Below, one piece after another: positions 41,720 through 52,414 of a stretch of DNA of 64,000 bases. The notes under the pieces are model-generated. The model was not told the origin of the DNA and ran no database searches. It was given only the letters and a program-made list of their open reading frames with translations. A program made the translations under genes and the position numbers. Numbering within the stretch: the stretch's first letter is position 1; every line of letters begins with the position of its first letter. Origin of the DNA: Corticimicrobacter populi (GTDB lineage: Bacteria; Pseudomonadota; Gammaproteobacteria; Burkholderiales; Burkholderiaceae_B); contig NZ_QETA01000003.1 in the NCBI RefSeq assembly GCF_003123725.1, positions 1 through 64,000 of the forward strand, written 5' to 3'.

Positions 41720-41783
41720 AAACCGCACGCCCGATGTCTCGCCCTGGCAACAGGGTGGGCACGCTACCGAAGGATTCATTGCC

Positions 41784-42728
41784 ATGACACCTCCCGCACC
41801 CTCGCAAGCCGCACCGCTGCGGCATTTTCTCCAGTTGCGCGATTTTTCGGCCGACGAGATCCGCTACGTGCTGGCCCGTGCCGCACTGATCAAGAACAAG
41901 TTCAAGCGCTACCAGCCCCACCATACACTGCATGACCGCACCCTGGCACTGGTATTCGAAAAGGCCAGCACCCGCACCCGCGTGTCGTTCGAGGCCGGCA
42001 TGTACCAGCTCGGCGGCTCGGTCATTCACCTGACTACCAACGACTCCCAGTTGGGTCGTTCGGAACCCATCGAGGATACCGCCCGCGTCGTCTCGCGCAT
42101 GGTCGATATCGTCATGATCCGTACTTTCGAGCAGACCCGGATCGAGCGCTTCGCAGCGCACTCGCGTGTGCCGGTCATCAACGGCCTGACCAACGAGTTC
42201 CATCCCTGCCAGATCCTGGCCGACATCATGACCTTCATCGAGTATCGCGGCGACATCGCCGGCAAGACGGTGGCCTGGATCGGTGATGCCAACAACATGT
42301 CGTACACCTGGCTGCAGGCGGCTGAACTCCTCGGTTTCACCCTGCATGTTTCCACCCCCGAGGGCTATCGCCTAGACCATGAGCGTATCGGTCACCCCGA
42401 TCCCAAGGTGCTGCGCGAGTTCGACAACCCCGAGCAAGCCTGCCAGGGGGCACACCTGGTCACGACCGATGTCTGGACCAGCATGGGCTACGAGCAGGAA
42501 AATGACATCCGCCGCGCCGCCTTCAAGGACTGGTGCGTGGACGCCGAGATGATGGCCGGTGCCGCCGCCGATGCCATCTTCATGCATTGCCTGCCAGCCC
42601 ATCGCGGCGAGGAAGTCACCGGCGATGTGATCGACGGCCCGCAGAGCGTGGTCTGGGACGAGGCCGAAAACCGCCTGCATGTCCAGAAGGCGCTGATGGA
42701 ATTCCTGCTGCTCGGTCAGCAGGACTGA
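41784..42728 (+). CDS. argF: Ornithine carbamoyltransferase
   Basis: A 314-residue enzyme forming citrulline from ornithine and carbamoyl phosphate. The carbamoyl-phosphate loop KASTRTRVSFE, the HPCQ segment and the HCLPAHRGEEV signature, with the catalytic Cys, are intact. The length fits anabolic enzymes. It is the second gene of an argD-argF-argG series. Confidence 0.95.
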   Translation: MTPPAPSQAAPLRHFLQLRDFSADEIRYVLARAALIKNKFKRYQPHHTLHDRTLALVFEKASTRTRVSFEAGMYQLGGSVIHLTTNDSQLGRSEPIEDTARVVSRMVDIVMIRTFEQTRIERFAAHSRVPVINGLTNEFHPCQILADIMTFIEYRGDIAGKTVAWIGDANNMSYTWLQAAELLGFTLHVSTPEGYRLDHERIGHPDPKVLREFDNPEQACQGAHLVTTDVWTSMGYEQENDIRRAAFKDWCVDAEMMAGAAADAIFMHCLPAHRGEEVTGDVIDGPQSVVWDEAENRLHVQKALMEFLLLGQQD

Positions 42729-42779
42729 CACGGCCCGCCGTGCCGCCCGCGCCCGGGCAGCACGGCACAAACGCGCTAA

Positions 42780-44219
<1,440 letters not shown>

Positions 44220-44225
44220 AGGCAT

Positions 44226-45107
44226 ATGGTGGCCCGCAAGACGCTGCTGCTGGCAGGTGCCGGTGATCTGGCACAGCGGGCTACCGGCCATTTCCTGGCG
44301 CGTTTTCCCGATGCCAGGATCATCGGCGTACGCCGCCAGCCGCCCCCCACAGCCAGCCATATCGAATGGCTGGCAGGCGACCTGACCGACCCGGCCTGTA
44401 TTGCCGCATTACCTCGCGGCATCACCCATATTATCTACGCTGCCACACCGGATGCCCGTCATGCCGATGCCTACCGGCGCATCTTCATCACGGCCCCTGA
44501 CATACTGCTGGCAGGGCTCGATACCACAGCGCTCGAACGCCTGCTCTTCGTATCCTCCACCGCGGTCTATGCAGATGACTGCATGGATGCCACTGCAGCG
44601 CCCGCCTGGACCGACGAACAGACACCGACAACGCCCGACAGTTTCAATGGACAGATCCTGCTGGAAGCCGAACAACGCTTCCAGCAGCACCTCCCTGCCC
44701 GTACCGTCACACTGCGCTGTGCCGGCCTGTATGGCCCCGGACGCACGTACTTGCTGCGCCGACTGCTGGCAGGCCATGCACACATCCCTCCCATGGCTCA
44801 GCCACGCTGGATCAACCGGATTCATATCGACGATGCCGCGCGCGCCTGCGTACATCTCCTGGCGCTGCCCGAAGCAGCGTCCTGCTATATCGGCAGTGAT
44901 GGACACCCGCAATCCATGCGGACCTTCTATGAGGCACTGGCGACCATGCTCGGCGCACCTGCACCTGCCGAAGAGGCTCTACCACATACCTGTGGCAAGC
45001 GCCTGTCAAATGCCCGGTTGCTTGCCAGCGGATTCGAATTGCACTGGCCCGATCCCCTGGCAGCCTATGCCTCGCTGATCAAGGCTGCCCAGCACACGCC
45101 ACAATGA
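44226..45107 (+). CDS. NAD-dependent epimerase/dehydratase-like protein
   Basis: A 293-residue Rossmann-fold protein. The nucleotide loop is the variant LLLAGAGDLAQR, followed by VSSTAVYADD with the active-site Ser/Thr, and TVTLRCAGLYGPGR. The usual YxxxK is not obvious, as in the atypical YeeZ-like group, so activity is uncertain. It follows argG by six bases and overlaps the DTW gene by four. Confidence 0.75.
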   Translation: MVARKTLLLAGAGDLAQRATGHFLARFPDARIIGVRRQPPPTASHIEWLAGDLTDPACIAALPRGITHIIYAATPDARHADAYRRIFITAPDILLAGLDTTALERLLFVSSTAVYADDCMDATAAPAWTDEQTPTTPDSFNGQILLEAEQRFQQHLPARTVTLRCAGLYGPGRTYLLRRLLAGHAHIPPMAQPRWINRIHIDDAARACVHLLALPEAASCYIGSDGHPQSMRTFYEALATMLGAPAPAEEALPHTCGKRLSNARLLASGFELHWPDPLAAYASLIKAAQHTPQ

Positions 45108-45745
45108 CAGCAGCGGTCCGTCCACGCTGTGTACGCTGCCAGCGGCCTGCCTCACACTGCCTCTGTCGGCATATCCATTCTGTATCGCACCAGACGGCCA
45201 TCCTGATCCTGCAGCATCCCGACGAGCAGCGTCATCCACTGAATACCGCTCGCCTGGCAGCACTGAGCCTGAAGCAGGCCGAGATATGGACTGGCCACAG
45301 CTTCGAAGACCTGCCACAGAGACTGGCACAGGCACGCGCCCCCTGCCTGCTGTTCCCAGGTCCGCAAGCCATGACGCTGCCGACCTCCGGGGTTGATCCC
45401 ACCCCCTCATTCGCCTGGCCGGACCTGCTGATCGTGCCGGACGGCACCTGGCGTCAGGCTGGCCGTCTGGTCCGTTCTCACGCATTGCTGGCAAGCCTGC
45501 CACGCCTGGTACTGCCGGAAGGCATGCCATCGCGCTACCGACTGCGACGTGCAGTTCAACCGGGTGCGGTCAGCACGCTGGAAGCCATCGTGCGAACGCT
45601 CGAGATTTTCGAACCCGATGTGAACTTTCAGCCAGTACTGCATCTTTTCGATGCCATGATCGAGCAACAGATCGAGTCCATGGGCGAAGCCACCTATGCG
45701 CGCCATCTCGCCCTGCAGGCTGCGGCCATGGGTGCCTCACACTGA
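45104..45745 (+). CDS. DTW-domain tRNA aminocarboxypropyltransferase (TapT type)
   Basis: A 213-residue protein with an N-terminal Cys module (RCVRCQRPASHCLC) that probably binds zinc. The SAM-binding motif is PDGTWRQAGRL, a usual DTW variant, preceded by the HPDEQRHPLNTARL segment. DTW proteins transfer the aminocarboxypropyl group from SAM to uridines in tRNA (acp3U). Four-base overlap with the preceding gene. Confidence 0.88.
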   Translation: MTAAVRPRCVRCQRPASHCLCRHIHSVSHQTAILILQHPDEQRHPLNTARLAALSLKQAEIWTGHSFEDLPQRLAQARAPCLLFPGPQAMTLPTSGVDPTPSFAWPDLLIVPDGTWRQAGRLVRSHALLASLPRLVLPEGMPSRYRLRRAVQPGAVSTLEAIVRTLEIFEPDVNFQPVLHLFDAMIEQQIESMGEATYARHLALQAAAMGASH

Positions 45746-45852
45746 GGCGATCGCATTCAGTCCTGGCAAAGACGCAGGCCCGAGTCATACCTGCAATTAC
45801 CTGCATGCGTTTTGCAGTGACCGTGCCACGCCAAAATGGCTGGCTGTATGCC

Positions 45853-46965
45853 TCAAACGGCGCTGGATACAGCGCCGCGTGTCAGCCGGGCACCGATGCG
45901 TGGCCCGGGAAAGACGATTACCACCCGCAGCCCACGCCCGCCGCTGCCGCTCTCCAGGCGGCACCAACCACCATGCGCCTGAGCGATCTCACGCACGATG
46001 GCGAGACCGAGCCCTGCTCCGCCGGATGTGTTGGCAGGCGCACGATAGAATGCCTCGAAAGCCCTTTTCTGGTCCTGCTCGCCCATGCCAGGCCCATCAT
46101 CCTCAATGATCAGTGAAGGCGGGGCATGCCCTACCCCCAGGCGGATCAGGCCTGGCCGGGCACCATAGCGCAGTGCGTTGTCCAGGACATTGCCGATCAG
46201 TTCGGCCAGCAATACCGCATCGCCATCGATCCAGACTGGCGCGGCTGGCGCATCCAGCTCCAGCGCAACCGATTGCGCATAAGCACGCGGCACCCATTCC
46301 ATACCCACATTGCGGACCTCTTCTGCCAAATCCAGTCGGACGAAGGCATCCTGCGGACGCGTCCCGGGATCGGCCCGTGCCAGCACCAGCAATTGCTGTC
46401 CCAGCCGGATCATCCGATCGGTTGATTGCTTGATTCGCATCACGCGGGCCTGAATATCGTCGCTCAGAGGCTGTTCAAGCAGCAGCTCGGACTCCAGCTT
46501 CAAACCTGTCAGGGGCGTGCGCAACTGATGGGCAGCATGGCCGACGAAGCGGCGCTGCGCTTGCACGGAGGCTTCCAGGCGTCCCAGCAGGTCGTTGGTA
46601 TGCACGACCAGCGGACCGATCTCACGGGGCACCTGATCCACATCAAGCGCCTGAAGATCTTCGATGGAGCGACTGCGCAACTCATCGGACAGTCGATAGA
46701 CGCCACGCAACCCGGAGCGGATGCCAGAGATCACCAGCAAGAAGAACAGCAGCATCAGCGCGACCTGGCCTGCCACCATGACCCAGAATATCTCGTCTAG
46801 TTGCCAGGTTTCGAGGTCGACCTGATGCGTAATCAACCAGGTGGCACCCAGATCGAGTGCCGTCAGCAGCAACACCGCCGGCAGCAGGCGTACGCTGAGG
46901 TGTCGCACCAGCGTGCGCCGTCCCATGCGGGCACGCCATGCCGGTTCAGCCTGCTGCGGCCCCAT
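45853..46965 (-). CDS. Sensor histidine kinase with a very short periplasmic part
   Basis: A 370-residue two-component kinase. Membrane spans lie at about residues 23-43 and 60-80, with only about 17 residues between them, so the usual TctE/QseC periplasmic sensor domain is absent. A HAMP-like segment and then RFVGHAAHQLRTPLTGLKLE (phospho-His box), LIGNVLDNALRYG, IEDDGPGMG and GGAGLGLAIVREIAQAHGG follow. The start is ambiguous: ATG at 46965 (overlapping the regulator by 20 bases), 46968 or 46926. It is encoded with the regulator next to it. Confidence 0.85.
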   Translation of the reverse strand: MGPQQAEPAWRARMGRRTLVRHLSVRLLPAVLLLTALDLGATWLITHQVDLETWQLDEIFWVMVAGQVALMLLFFLLVISGIRSGLRGVYRLSDELRSRSIEDLQALDVDQVPREIGPLVVHTNDLLGRLEASVQAQRRFVGHAAHQLRTPLTGLKLESELLLEQPLSDDIQARVMRIKQSTDRMIRLGQQLLVLARADPGTRPQDAFVRLDLAEEVRNVGMEWVPRAYAQSVALELDAPAAPVWIDGDAVLLAELIGNVLDNALRYGARPGLIRLGVGHAPPSLIIEDDGPGMGEQDQKRAFEAFYRAPANTSGGAGLGLAIVREIAQAHGGWCRLESGSGGRGLRVVIVFPGPRIGARLTRGAVSSAV

Positions 46966-47632
46966 CATCCGCCACATTGAGCATGTAGCCGAAGCCACGT
47001 ATGGTCTGGATCGATACAGGCAGCGTATCCAGACGCTTGCGCAGGCGGTAGATGTAGACCTCCACCGCATTTTCGCTGAAATCGGTATCCCAGGCAGACA
47101 GGGAATTGACGATCTGCTGCTTGGTCACCACACGCCCGCTGCGCATCATCAGCATCTCCAGCACCGAGAATTCGCGTGCCGACAGGGCAAGCCGTTCGCC
47201 TTCGGCAGTGATCTCACGATTGACGCTGTCAAGCCAGAGTGGGCCCGCCTGGACGCGTGACAGGGCCTGCTGACTCTGCCGTCGCGCAAAAACCCGGACA
47301 CGGGCCGCCAGTTCGGGCAGCTCGAACGGCTTGACCAGGTAATCATCGGCACCACAATCCAGCCCTGCCACCCGCTCGTTTACACCGTCGCGTGCCGTCA
47401 GGATCAATACCGGCACCATGATGGCCTGGCTGCGCATCTGGGACAGCAGCACCAGACCATCGGTATCCGGCAGGTTGAGATCCAGCAATACCAGGTCGTA
47501 AGCTTGCAGCGTCAGGGTTTCGATCACCTGCCGCCCTTCGGTCAGCCAGTCCACGGCATAGCCCTGCCCTTTCAGGAACTCGTCCAGGGCCCGGCCCAGC
47601 ACAGCATCGTCTTCAATCAGGAGCACTCTCAT
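46946..47632 (-). CDS. OmpR-family response regulator
   Basis: A 228-residue regulator. The receiver has MRVLLIEDDAVL, phospho-Asp in LVLLDLNLPDTDG and a Lys in DYLVKPFEL. The C-terminal winged helix contains LSAREFSVLEMLMMRSGRVVTKQQI and the VEVYIYRLRKRLD end of the QseB/TctD group. The start MRVLLIEDD at 47632 is the family start. It is followed by the kinase gene in an overlapping pair. Confidence 0.93.
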   Translation of the reverse strand: MRVLLIEDDAVLGRALDEFLKGQGYAVDWLTEGRQVIETLTLQAYDLVLLDLNLPDTDGLVLLSQMRSQAIMVPVLILTARDGVNERVAGLDCGADDYLVKPFELPELAARVRVFARRQSQQALSRVQAGPLWLDSVNREITAEGERLALSAREFSVLEMLMMRSGRVVTKQQIVNSLSAWDTDFSENAVEVYIYRLRKRLDTLPVSIQTIRGFGYMLNVADDGAAAG

Positions 47633-47803
47633 AAAGCGCATTCTAGCGCAGGAGTCGCCACTGTTCAGCGATTGCGGCAAGACAATAGAAAGACGTCCAC
47701 GGCAGGCATGACGACACGATACAACCTCATTGAAACGGCCCCCTCCATCATGTCGATGGCAGGGGGCCGCAGATACTTCAAGCGTCGCAGGATGATTGCG
47801 GGA

Positions 47804-48259
47804 TCAGGGTGCCGCCGCCTCGGGAGCAGGCTCCGAAGGGCGCGGCTGGGTAATGAAACCGATCCGCTTCATGCCGGCCCGCTTGGCCGAAGACATCACG
47901 TCGGCCAGGATTTCGTAACGGGTATTGAGGTCGGCACGGATTCGGATCTCGGGCTGTGGCTTTTCGCCGGTAATCGCGGCGAACCGGTTGAACAGCGCCG
48001 GCATCTCGATGGGCTCCTCGTTCCAGAATATCTGGCCGGAGGCATCGATGGCCAGGTCGAGCGTGACCGGATCCTCCTCGATCTGCTCGGCACTGGCCTG
48101 CGGCAGGTTGATCTTGATGGAGTGCGCCAGCAGCGGTGCCGTGATGATGAAGATGACCAGCAGCACCAGCATGACGTCGATCAGCGGCACCATGTTGATT
48201 TCCGACATGGTGTGGCCACCGCCTCCCTGGCCCTTGTTGTCGAAGCCGCCGAAAGCCAT
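47804..48259 (-). CDS. exbD: ExbD
   Basis: A 151-residue protein with an N-terminal membrane helix (INMVPLIDVMLVLLVIFIITAPLL) carrying the essential Asp, and a periplasmic domain. It ends with a Pro/Ala/Glu-rich tail (SEPAPEAAAP). Together with ExbB and TonB it feeds proton-motive energy to TonB-dependent receptors. It starts at the base where exbB ends. Confidence 0.92.
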   Translation of the reverse strand: MAFGGFDNKGQGGGGHTMSEINMVPLIDVMLVLLVIFIITAPLLAHSIKINLPQASAEQIEEDPVTLDLAIDASGQIFWNEEPIEMPALFNRFAAITGEKPQPEIRIRADLNTRYEILADVMSSAKRAGMKRIGFITQPRPSEPAPEAAAP

Positions 48260-49323
48260 TATTGCTCCCCTTGCGACACCGAGGGTGCCGCTGCCAGGGC
48301 GGCTGCGCCCTTGGTTTCAGCATCACGGCGTGCCTGCTTGGATACCTTGCCGTTACCGTTGCCGGCCGTCTGCTGCTGATGGCCGGTCGTGATGAAAGTA
48401 AACAGGTCGTAGGCGAACGTATCGAGGTTGGCCAGCAGCACCCGGTTGCCACGCACGAACGTGTTGTAGGCCAGCACCGCCGGAATGGCGACCGCCAGGC
48501 CCAGGCCGGTCATGATCAGCGCCTCGCCCACGGGGCCGGCAATACGGTTGATGGTAACGCCATCGGACAGGCCGATGCCAACCAGTGCGTGGTACACGCC
48601 CCAGACCGTACCGAACAGCCCGACGAACGGCGCAGTCGAACCGACTGACGCCAGTACCGTCAGACCGTTTTCGAGCTTGGCTGTCTCTTCATCGATGACC
48701 TTGCGCATGGTGCGGGTCACGAACTCACGCTTGGATCCGGCCTCTTCCAGCTTCTTGGCACCGTATTTGACGTGATGCTCGCCAGCGTGGATGGCATGGC
48801 TGGCCAGATGCGAGAACGGATCGTTGGCACCATGGGTAACGATTTCGTTTTCGACCTGCTCCAGCGAACTGGCATTCCAGAAGGTGTTCAGGAATTCCTT
48901 GGCGCGACGCGACGTGCGCCAATTGGTGATCGCCTTGACGACAATAAGATACCAGGTCACCAGCGACATCAGGATCAGCACGATGAACAGGAACTTGCCC
49001 ACCATGTCGCTCTGGCCGACGAAGTGCATGAAACCCATCGACGAGACAGCGGCCTGATCGCCCGCCTGGGTAGCAGCAGCCACGGCCAGGTCCGTCACGC
49101 CCGTCATCGACGCCGCCGCGGCGTTGGCCGCATCAGCGGCCGGCGCAGCGGCTGCATCGATCGCACTCTGGGCCAGTTGCGTGGTTCCCTCTGCCGAAGT
49201 CTGCGGAGCCGTCTGGCTTGCGGCTGCCGCCCCGGGCGCTGCGGCGGCGGTGTCGGTTGCGGCACCGCTCACGGCAGGCGCCACTTGCGACAGCACGGTG
49301 GTCAGTTGCAAAAATAGAGACAT
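48259..49323 (-). CDS. exbB: ExbB with a long Ala-rich N-terminal extension
   Basis: A 354-residue proton-channel protein, about 100 residues longer than E. coli ExbB. After an N-terminal hydrophobic stretch (MSLFLQLTTVLSQVAPAVSG), residues 20-95 are a periplasmic low-complexity region of Ala, Thr, Gln and Asp. The core channel follows: a first span (MVGKFLFIVLILMSLVTWYLIVV), then SVGSTAPFVGLFGTVWGVYHALVGIG and IAGPVGEALIMTGLGLAVAIPAVLAYN. Long N-terminal regions are known in Bordetella-like ExbB. It lies between tonB and exbD. Confidence 0.92.
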   Translation of the reverse strand: MSLFLQLTTVLSQVAPAVSGAATDTAAAAPGAAAASQTAPQTSAEGTTQLAQSAIDAAAAPAADAANAAAASMTGVTDLAVAAATQAGDQAAVSSMGFMHFVGQSDMVGKFLFIVLILMSLVTWYLIVVKAITNWRTSRRAKEFLNTFWNASSLEQVENEIVTHGANDPFSHLASHAIHAGEHHVKYGAKKLEEAGSKREFVTRTMRKVIDEETAKLENGLTVLASVGSTAPFVGLFGTVWGVYHALVGIGLSDGVTINRIAGPVGEALIMTGLGLAVAIPAVLAYNTFVRGNRVLLANLDTFAYDLFTFITTGHQQQTAGNGNGKVSKQARRDAETKGAAALAAAPSVSQGEQ

Positions 49324-49327
49324 GCTC

Positions 49328-50173
49328 TCAGTTCCTTAAAACGAAATTGAATGGGATATCGGCCAGCGCCGGGTAGGGGATGCCGTTTTCGGTATAGGGC
49401 CGGAAACGCGCCTTGTAGGAAGCATCAAGGGCCGAACGATCAAGCCGGTCATGACCTGACGAGCGCTGCACAGTCGCCCTGTCGACATAGCCCTCGACAT
49501 TGATCAGCACACGGACAATGACTTCACCCTGTTCTCGCCGCTGCAGTGAGGCGCGCGGGTAGACGGGCTCGGGCCGGCGGCCCATGTAATCCACCCGGCC
49601 GATGAGACGGGGTTCGTCGTTGGGTTCGCCCTGCGGTCCCTGCGGTGCACTGGTACCATCGGGCGTACCGCTGGGTGGCGTGGCCGAAGCCGGGGCATCC
49701 TGGGTCACCAACTCCGGCGGTACCGGATCCGGCTGTGGCTGCACCACCGGCTGGGGCCGAGGCTGCGGTCTGGGCCTGGGTTTTGGCTTGGGGATGACCG
49801 GTGCCGGCTCGGGTTCAGGCTCCGGCTCGGGAATAATTTCGGGCTCGGGCTCGGGCTCAGGTTCGGGTTCCGGCTCGACCTCTTCGGGCTCGGGCTCCGG
49901 CTCGGGAGTGACCTCGGGCTGCTCTTCCTGGACGGGGGCAGCCAGTGCGGGCGGGTTTTCGTTCTGCGGGCCCAGCACATCCTGTGGGTCGGGACCGAGC
50001 TCGACGAAACGAACCGTCACGGCTTCTGGTTCTTCCAGAATCAGATGTGTGCTCGACTGATACAGCAATGCGCCGATGACCGCTGCATGCAGTGCAAGTA
50101 CGGCGAAACCGGCGCCCACCTTCAGGGGAAGGGATGAGCTCTGCTCTCTATGGGGCGGGGTAAACAGGGGCAT
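49328..50173 (-). CDS. tonB: TonB
   Basis: A 281-residue energy-transducing protein. One N-terminal span (about 18-39) anchors it; residues 70-160 are a spacer of Pro-Glu and then Pro-Lys/Arg dipeptides that crosses the periplasm. The C-terminal domain (about 200-281) has YMGRRPEPVYPRASLQRREQG and a YKARFRPYTENGIP end, which contacts TonB boxes of receptors. It is the first gene of tonB-exbB-exbD. Confidence 0.94.
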   Translation of the reverse strand: MPLFTPPHREQSSSLPLKVGAGFAVLALHAAVIGALLYQSSTHLILEEPEAVTVRFVELGPDPQDVLGPQNENPPALAAPVQEEQPEVTPEPEPEPEEVEPEPEPEPEPEPEIIPEPEPEPEPAPVIPKPKPRPRPQPRPQPVVQPQPDPVPPELVTQDAPASATPPSGTPDGTSAPQGPQGEPNDEPRLIGRVDYMGRRPEPVYPRASLQRREQGEVIVRVLINVEGYVDRATVQRSSGHDRLDRSALDASYKARFRPYTENGIPYPALADIPFNFVLRN

Positions 50174-50240
50174 GAATCAGCCGTGAAAAGACAACCAGCA
50201 AAGCGGGCAAGACGGAGCCTATCGCAGCTCCTGGACAATG

Positions 50241-50259
50241 AATTATAGTAATCCTAATA
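50241..50259 (-). promoter_or_regulatory. Fur-box-like site upstream of tonB
   Basis: The 19 bases match the E. coli Fur consensus (GATAATGATAATCATTATC) at 12 of 19 positions, by hand count. It is 68 bases before the tonB start, in an AT-rich stretch. Iron control of tonB is usual, so a real site is plausible but not proven. Confidence 0.4.
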
Positions 50260-50430
50260 CGAACGATTCGCAAGCAGAATCTTCACGCAATCTTCACATT
50301 TCTCAATTCCGGACGGACTTGTTTGTGCATGCCTCATGCAGACCCGTTTCAATCACCCTTTCCGCTTGGACAGGGGCGCAATGGATGCGTTACAGTTAGC
50401 GGCTTCAAGTACGACTCTGCGGAGAAACGC

Positions 50431-51048
50431 ATGAAACGCCACACGATTGCCGCCACCCTGACCGGCGCCAGCGTGATCCTGTTGGCCGGCTGCGAACAGA
50501 ATACGCCCCCCGAAGCCGGTATCAGCCCCGAACAGCTGCAGGCCAGCATCCTGAGTGAACTCAACGCCGACCAGGCCCAGGCTCGCGAGTTGCTGACCGA
50601 GTTGCGCAAGAACGATCCGACGATCCAGGATGTCTATTTCGGCGTAGATGCCAATGGCAACAAGGTCATCAACGTGGCTCGCCAGAACCCCGACGGCAGC
50701 ATCACGACCTGGCAATCCGACGCGCTGGCCGAGAAGGTGCCCGAATATGCCGACAATGCAGGCAGCGGCGGCAGCAGCTTTGTCTCGGGCATGACCGGTG
50801 CCCTGATGGGCTATATGCTGGGCAGCATGTTCATGAACCGCATGGGCCGGACCCAGAGCTACGGTTCACCTGCCCAATATGACCAGGCCAAGCAGCAGGG
50901 CACCCGCACCTACCAGTCAGCCGTCACCGAAAAGAAGCGCATGTCCTCATTCGGCTCGGCTGCGTCACGCGCCTCCCAGCAAACCCGCGCCAGCGGTGCG
51001 TTCAATTCATCCTCCTCGCGCAGCAACAGCTACGGAGGCGGCGCATGA
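50431..51048 (+). CDS. UPF0323-type lipoprotein
   Basis: A 205-residue lipoprotein starting MKRHTIAATLTGASVILLAGCEQN; the lipobox LAGC sets the acylated Cys at about 20. A Gly-rich hydrophobic segment (SFVSGMTGALMGYMLGSMF, about 115-134) is followed by a Ser/Arg/Gln-rich disordered tail, the pattern of UPF0323 lipoproteins known next to a glutathionylspermidine-synthase-like gene in epsilonproteobacteria. The same partner follows here in a four-base overlap. The frame upstream of 50431 is not coding. Confidence 0.8.
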   Translation: MKRHTIAATLTGASVILLAGCEQNTPPEAGISPEQLQASILSELNADQAQARELLTELRKNDPTIQDVYFGVDANGNKVINVARQNPDGSITTWQSDALAEKVPEYADNAGSGGSSFVSGMTGALMGYMLGSMFMNRMGRTQSYGSPAQYDQAKQQGTRTYQSAVTEKKRMSSFGSAASRASQQTRASGAFNSSSSRSNSYGGGA

Positions 51049-52355
51049 CCGCTGCCATCACGGCACGGACATACAGTATCGACTTCGACGCGGCCGCCCT
51101 GCTCTCGCAGGAACTGCCGCTCACGCATCTGTTTTATACCGATCACGGCCAGCTCAACAGCGAGCTGGCCGATCTGTTTTCATTTCCCATCGCCCACCAG
51201 GCAGCCATGCCCTTCTATCTGCTGCCCGAACCCACTGCCGACGAGATGGCATCCACCCTCACGCTTTATTACGCCATGATGGTCGATGCCGTGCGCATCC
51301 TGCTGAGCAGCCCGAATGCGCGCATTCGGCGCTATTTCGATTGCGACATGATGCAGGCTCACGGCGACATGTTCATCGACTACGCCAGGGCCACCCTGCA
51401 TAGTCCGGGCCTGGCAGCACAGACACTCTATGGCCGCTTCGATGCCGCCGTGGATCCGGCATCCGGTCGCATCACGGGGATCTACGAGTTCAACGGCAAC
51501 ACCCCCGTCATGCTGTTCGAATCGGTCAACCTCGAGAACATCCTGGCAACGGGACTGGGCCATCCGCAACGCCAATTCAACGAATGGTGGCATACCACCA
51601 TTGCCATGTTGCAGACACGAATGACAGGCGGCAAGCGGGTCGCCGTGGTCTGCGACACCTCGTTCATCGAAGACATCACCACCTGCGAAACACTGGTACA
51701 GCTTTTCGAAGCGGCCGGCTGCGACCCTTACCTAGTAGATATCCGTGAACTGGATTACGACTACCTGATGCCGGAACAGCCCTTCATCATGAACCAGGCC
51801 GGCCTGCGCCCCGATCTGATCTTCATGCTGACGCCCTGGGAAGAAATGGTCATGACTTTTCCCGAGGCCTTTCGCAGCCACCGCAAGTGGTTCGGCCAGG
51901 TCTCGTTCATGGAACCGGCCTGGCGCTGGTTCCTCAGCCACAAGGGGATACTGGTTTTCATCAGCGACCTGTACGACAGCGACCAGGCCTTTGCCACCCG
52001 GCACGCCGGGTTGCCGCACCTGCGCGCAGCTTTCGAGGCCGAAACCATCGGCCCGACCCATGTCGCCAAGCCGGCCCTGGGCCGGCTATCATCCAATATC
52101 AGGATCATCGAACAGGGCACACTGACCGCTGCCAGCGGCGGCAGTTATCAGGACACCCCCATGATCTATCAGGCCTACTGCCCGCCAGGGCAGGTCGCCG
52201 GGCGCAACAATTTCATCCTGGGTGCCTGGATGACATCCCGCCCCAACAGCCTGCTGGGCGACGTCTCGACACTGTGCTTTCGGGAGTTCGACCAGCCGGT
52301 GCTCGACCTGCGCAATGAGCGCTTCATCCCGCACCTGCTGACGCCACTGGACTGA
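51045..52355 (+). CDS. Glutathionylspermidine synthase-like ATP-grasp protein
   Basis: A 436-residue protein of the glutathionylspermidine synthase preATP-grasp/YgiC family. It has the FDAAVDPASGRITGIYEFNGNTPVMLFES segment and a late KPALGRLSSNIRII strand that holds the ATP-binding Lys. These proteins resemble the C-terminal synthase of GspS, but their true substrate is unknown. The overlap with the lipoprotein gene suggests a shared envelope role. In enteric bacteria YgiB-YgiC form a comparable pair. Confidence 0.85.
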   Translation: MTAAITARTYSIDFDAAALLSQELPLTHLFYTDHGQLNSELADLFSFPIAHQAAMPFYLLPEPTADEMASTLTLYYAMMVDAVRILLSSPNARIRRYFDCDMMQAHGDMFIDYARATLHSPGLAAQTLYGRFDAAVDPASGRITGIYEFNGNTPVMLFESVNLENILATGLGHPQRQFNEWWHTTIAMLQTRMTGGKRVAVVCDTSFIEDITTCETLVQLFEAAGCDPYLVDIRELDYDYLMPEQPFIMNQAGLRPDLIFMLTPWEEMVMTFPEAFRSHRKWFGQVSFMEPAWRWFLSHKGILVFISDLYDSDQAFATRHAGLPHLRAAFEAETIGPTHVAKPALGRLSSNIRIIEQGTLTAASGGSYQDTPMIYQAYCPPGQVAGRNNFILGAWMTSRPNSLLGDVSTLCFREFDQPVLDLRNERFIPHLLTPLD

Positions 52356-52414
52356 ATCGGGCTGTCTGGCAAAATACACTCCTGTGCTTCAATGCCGCCA
52401 TGACAACTCACGCA

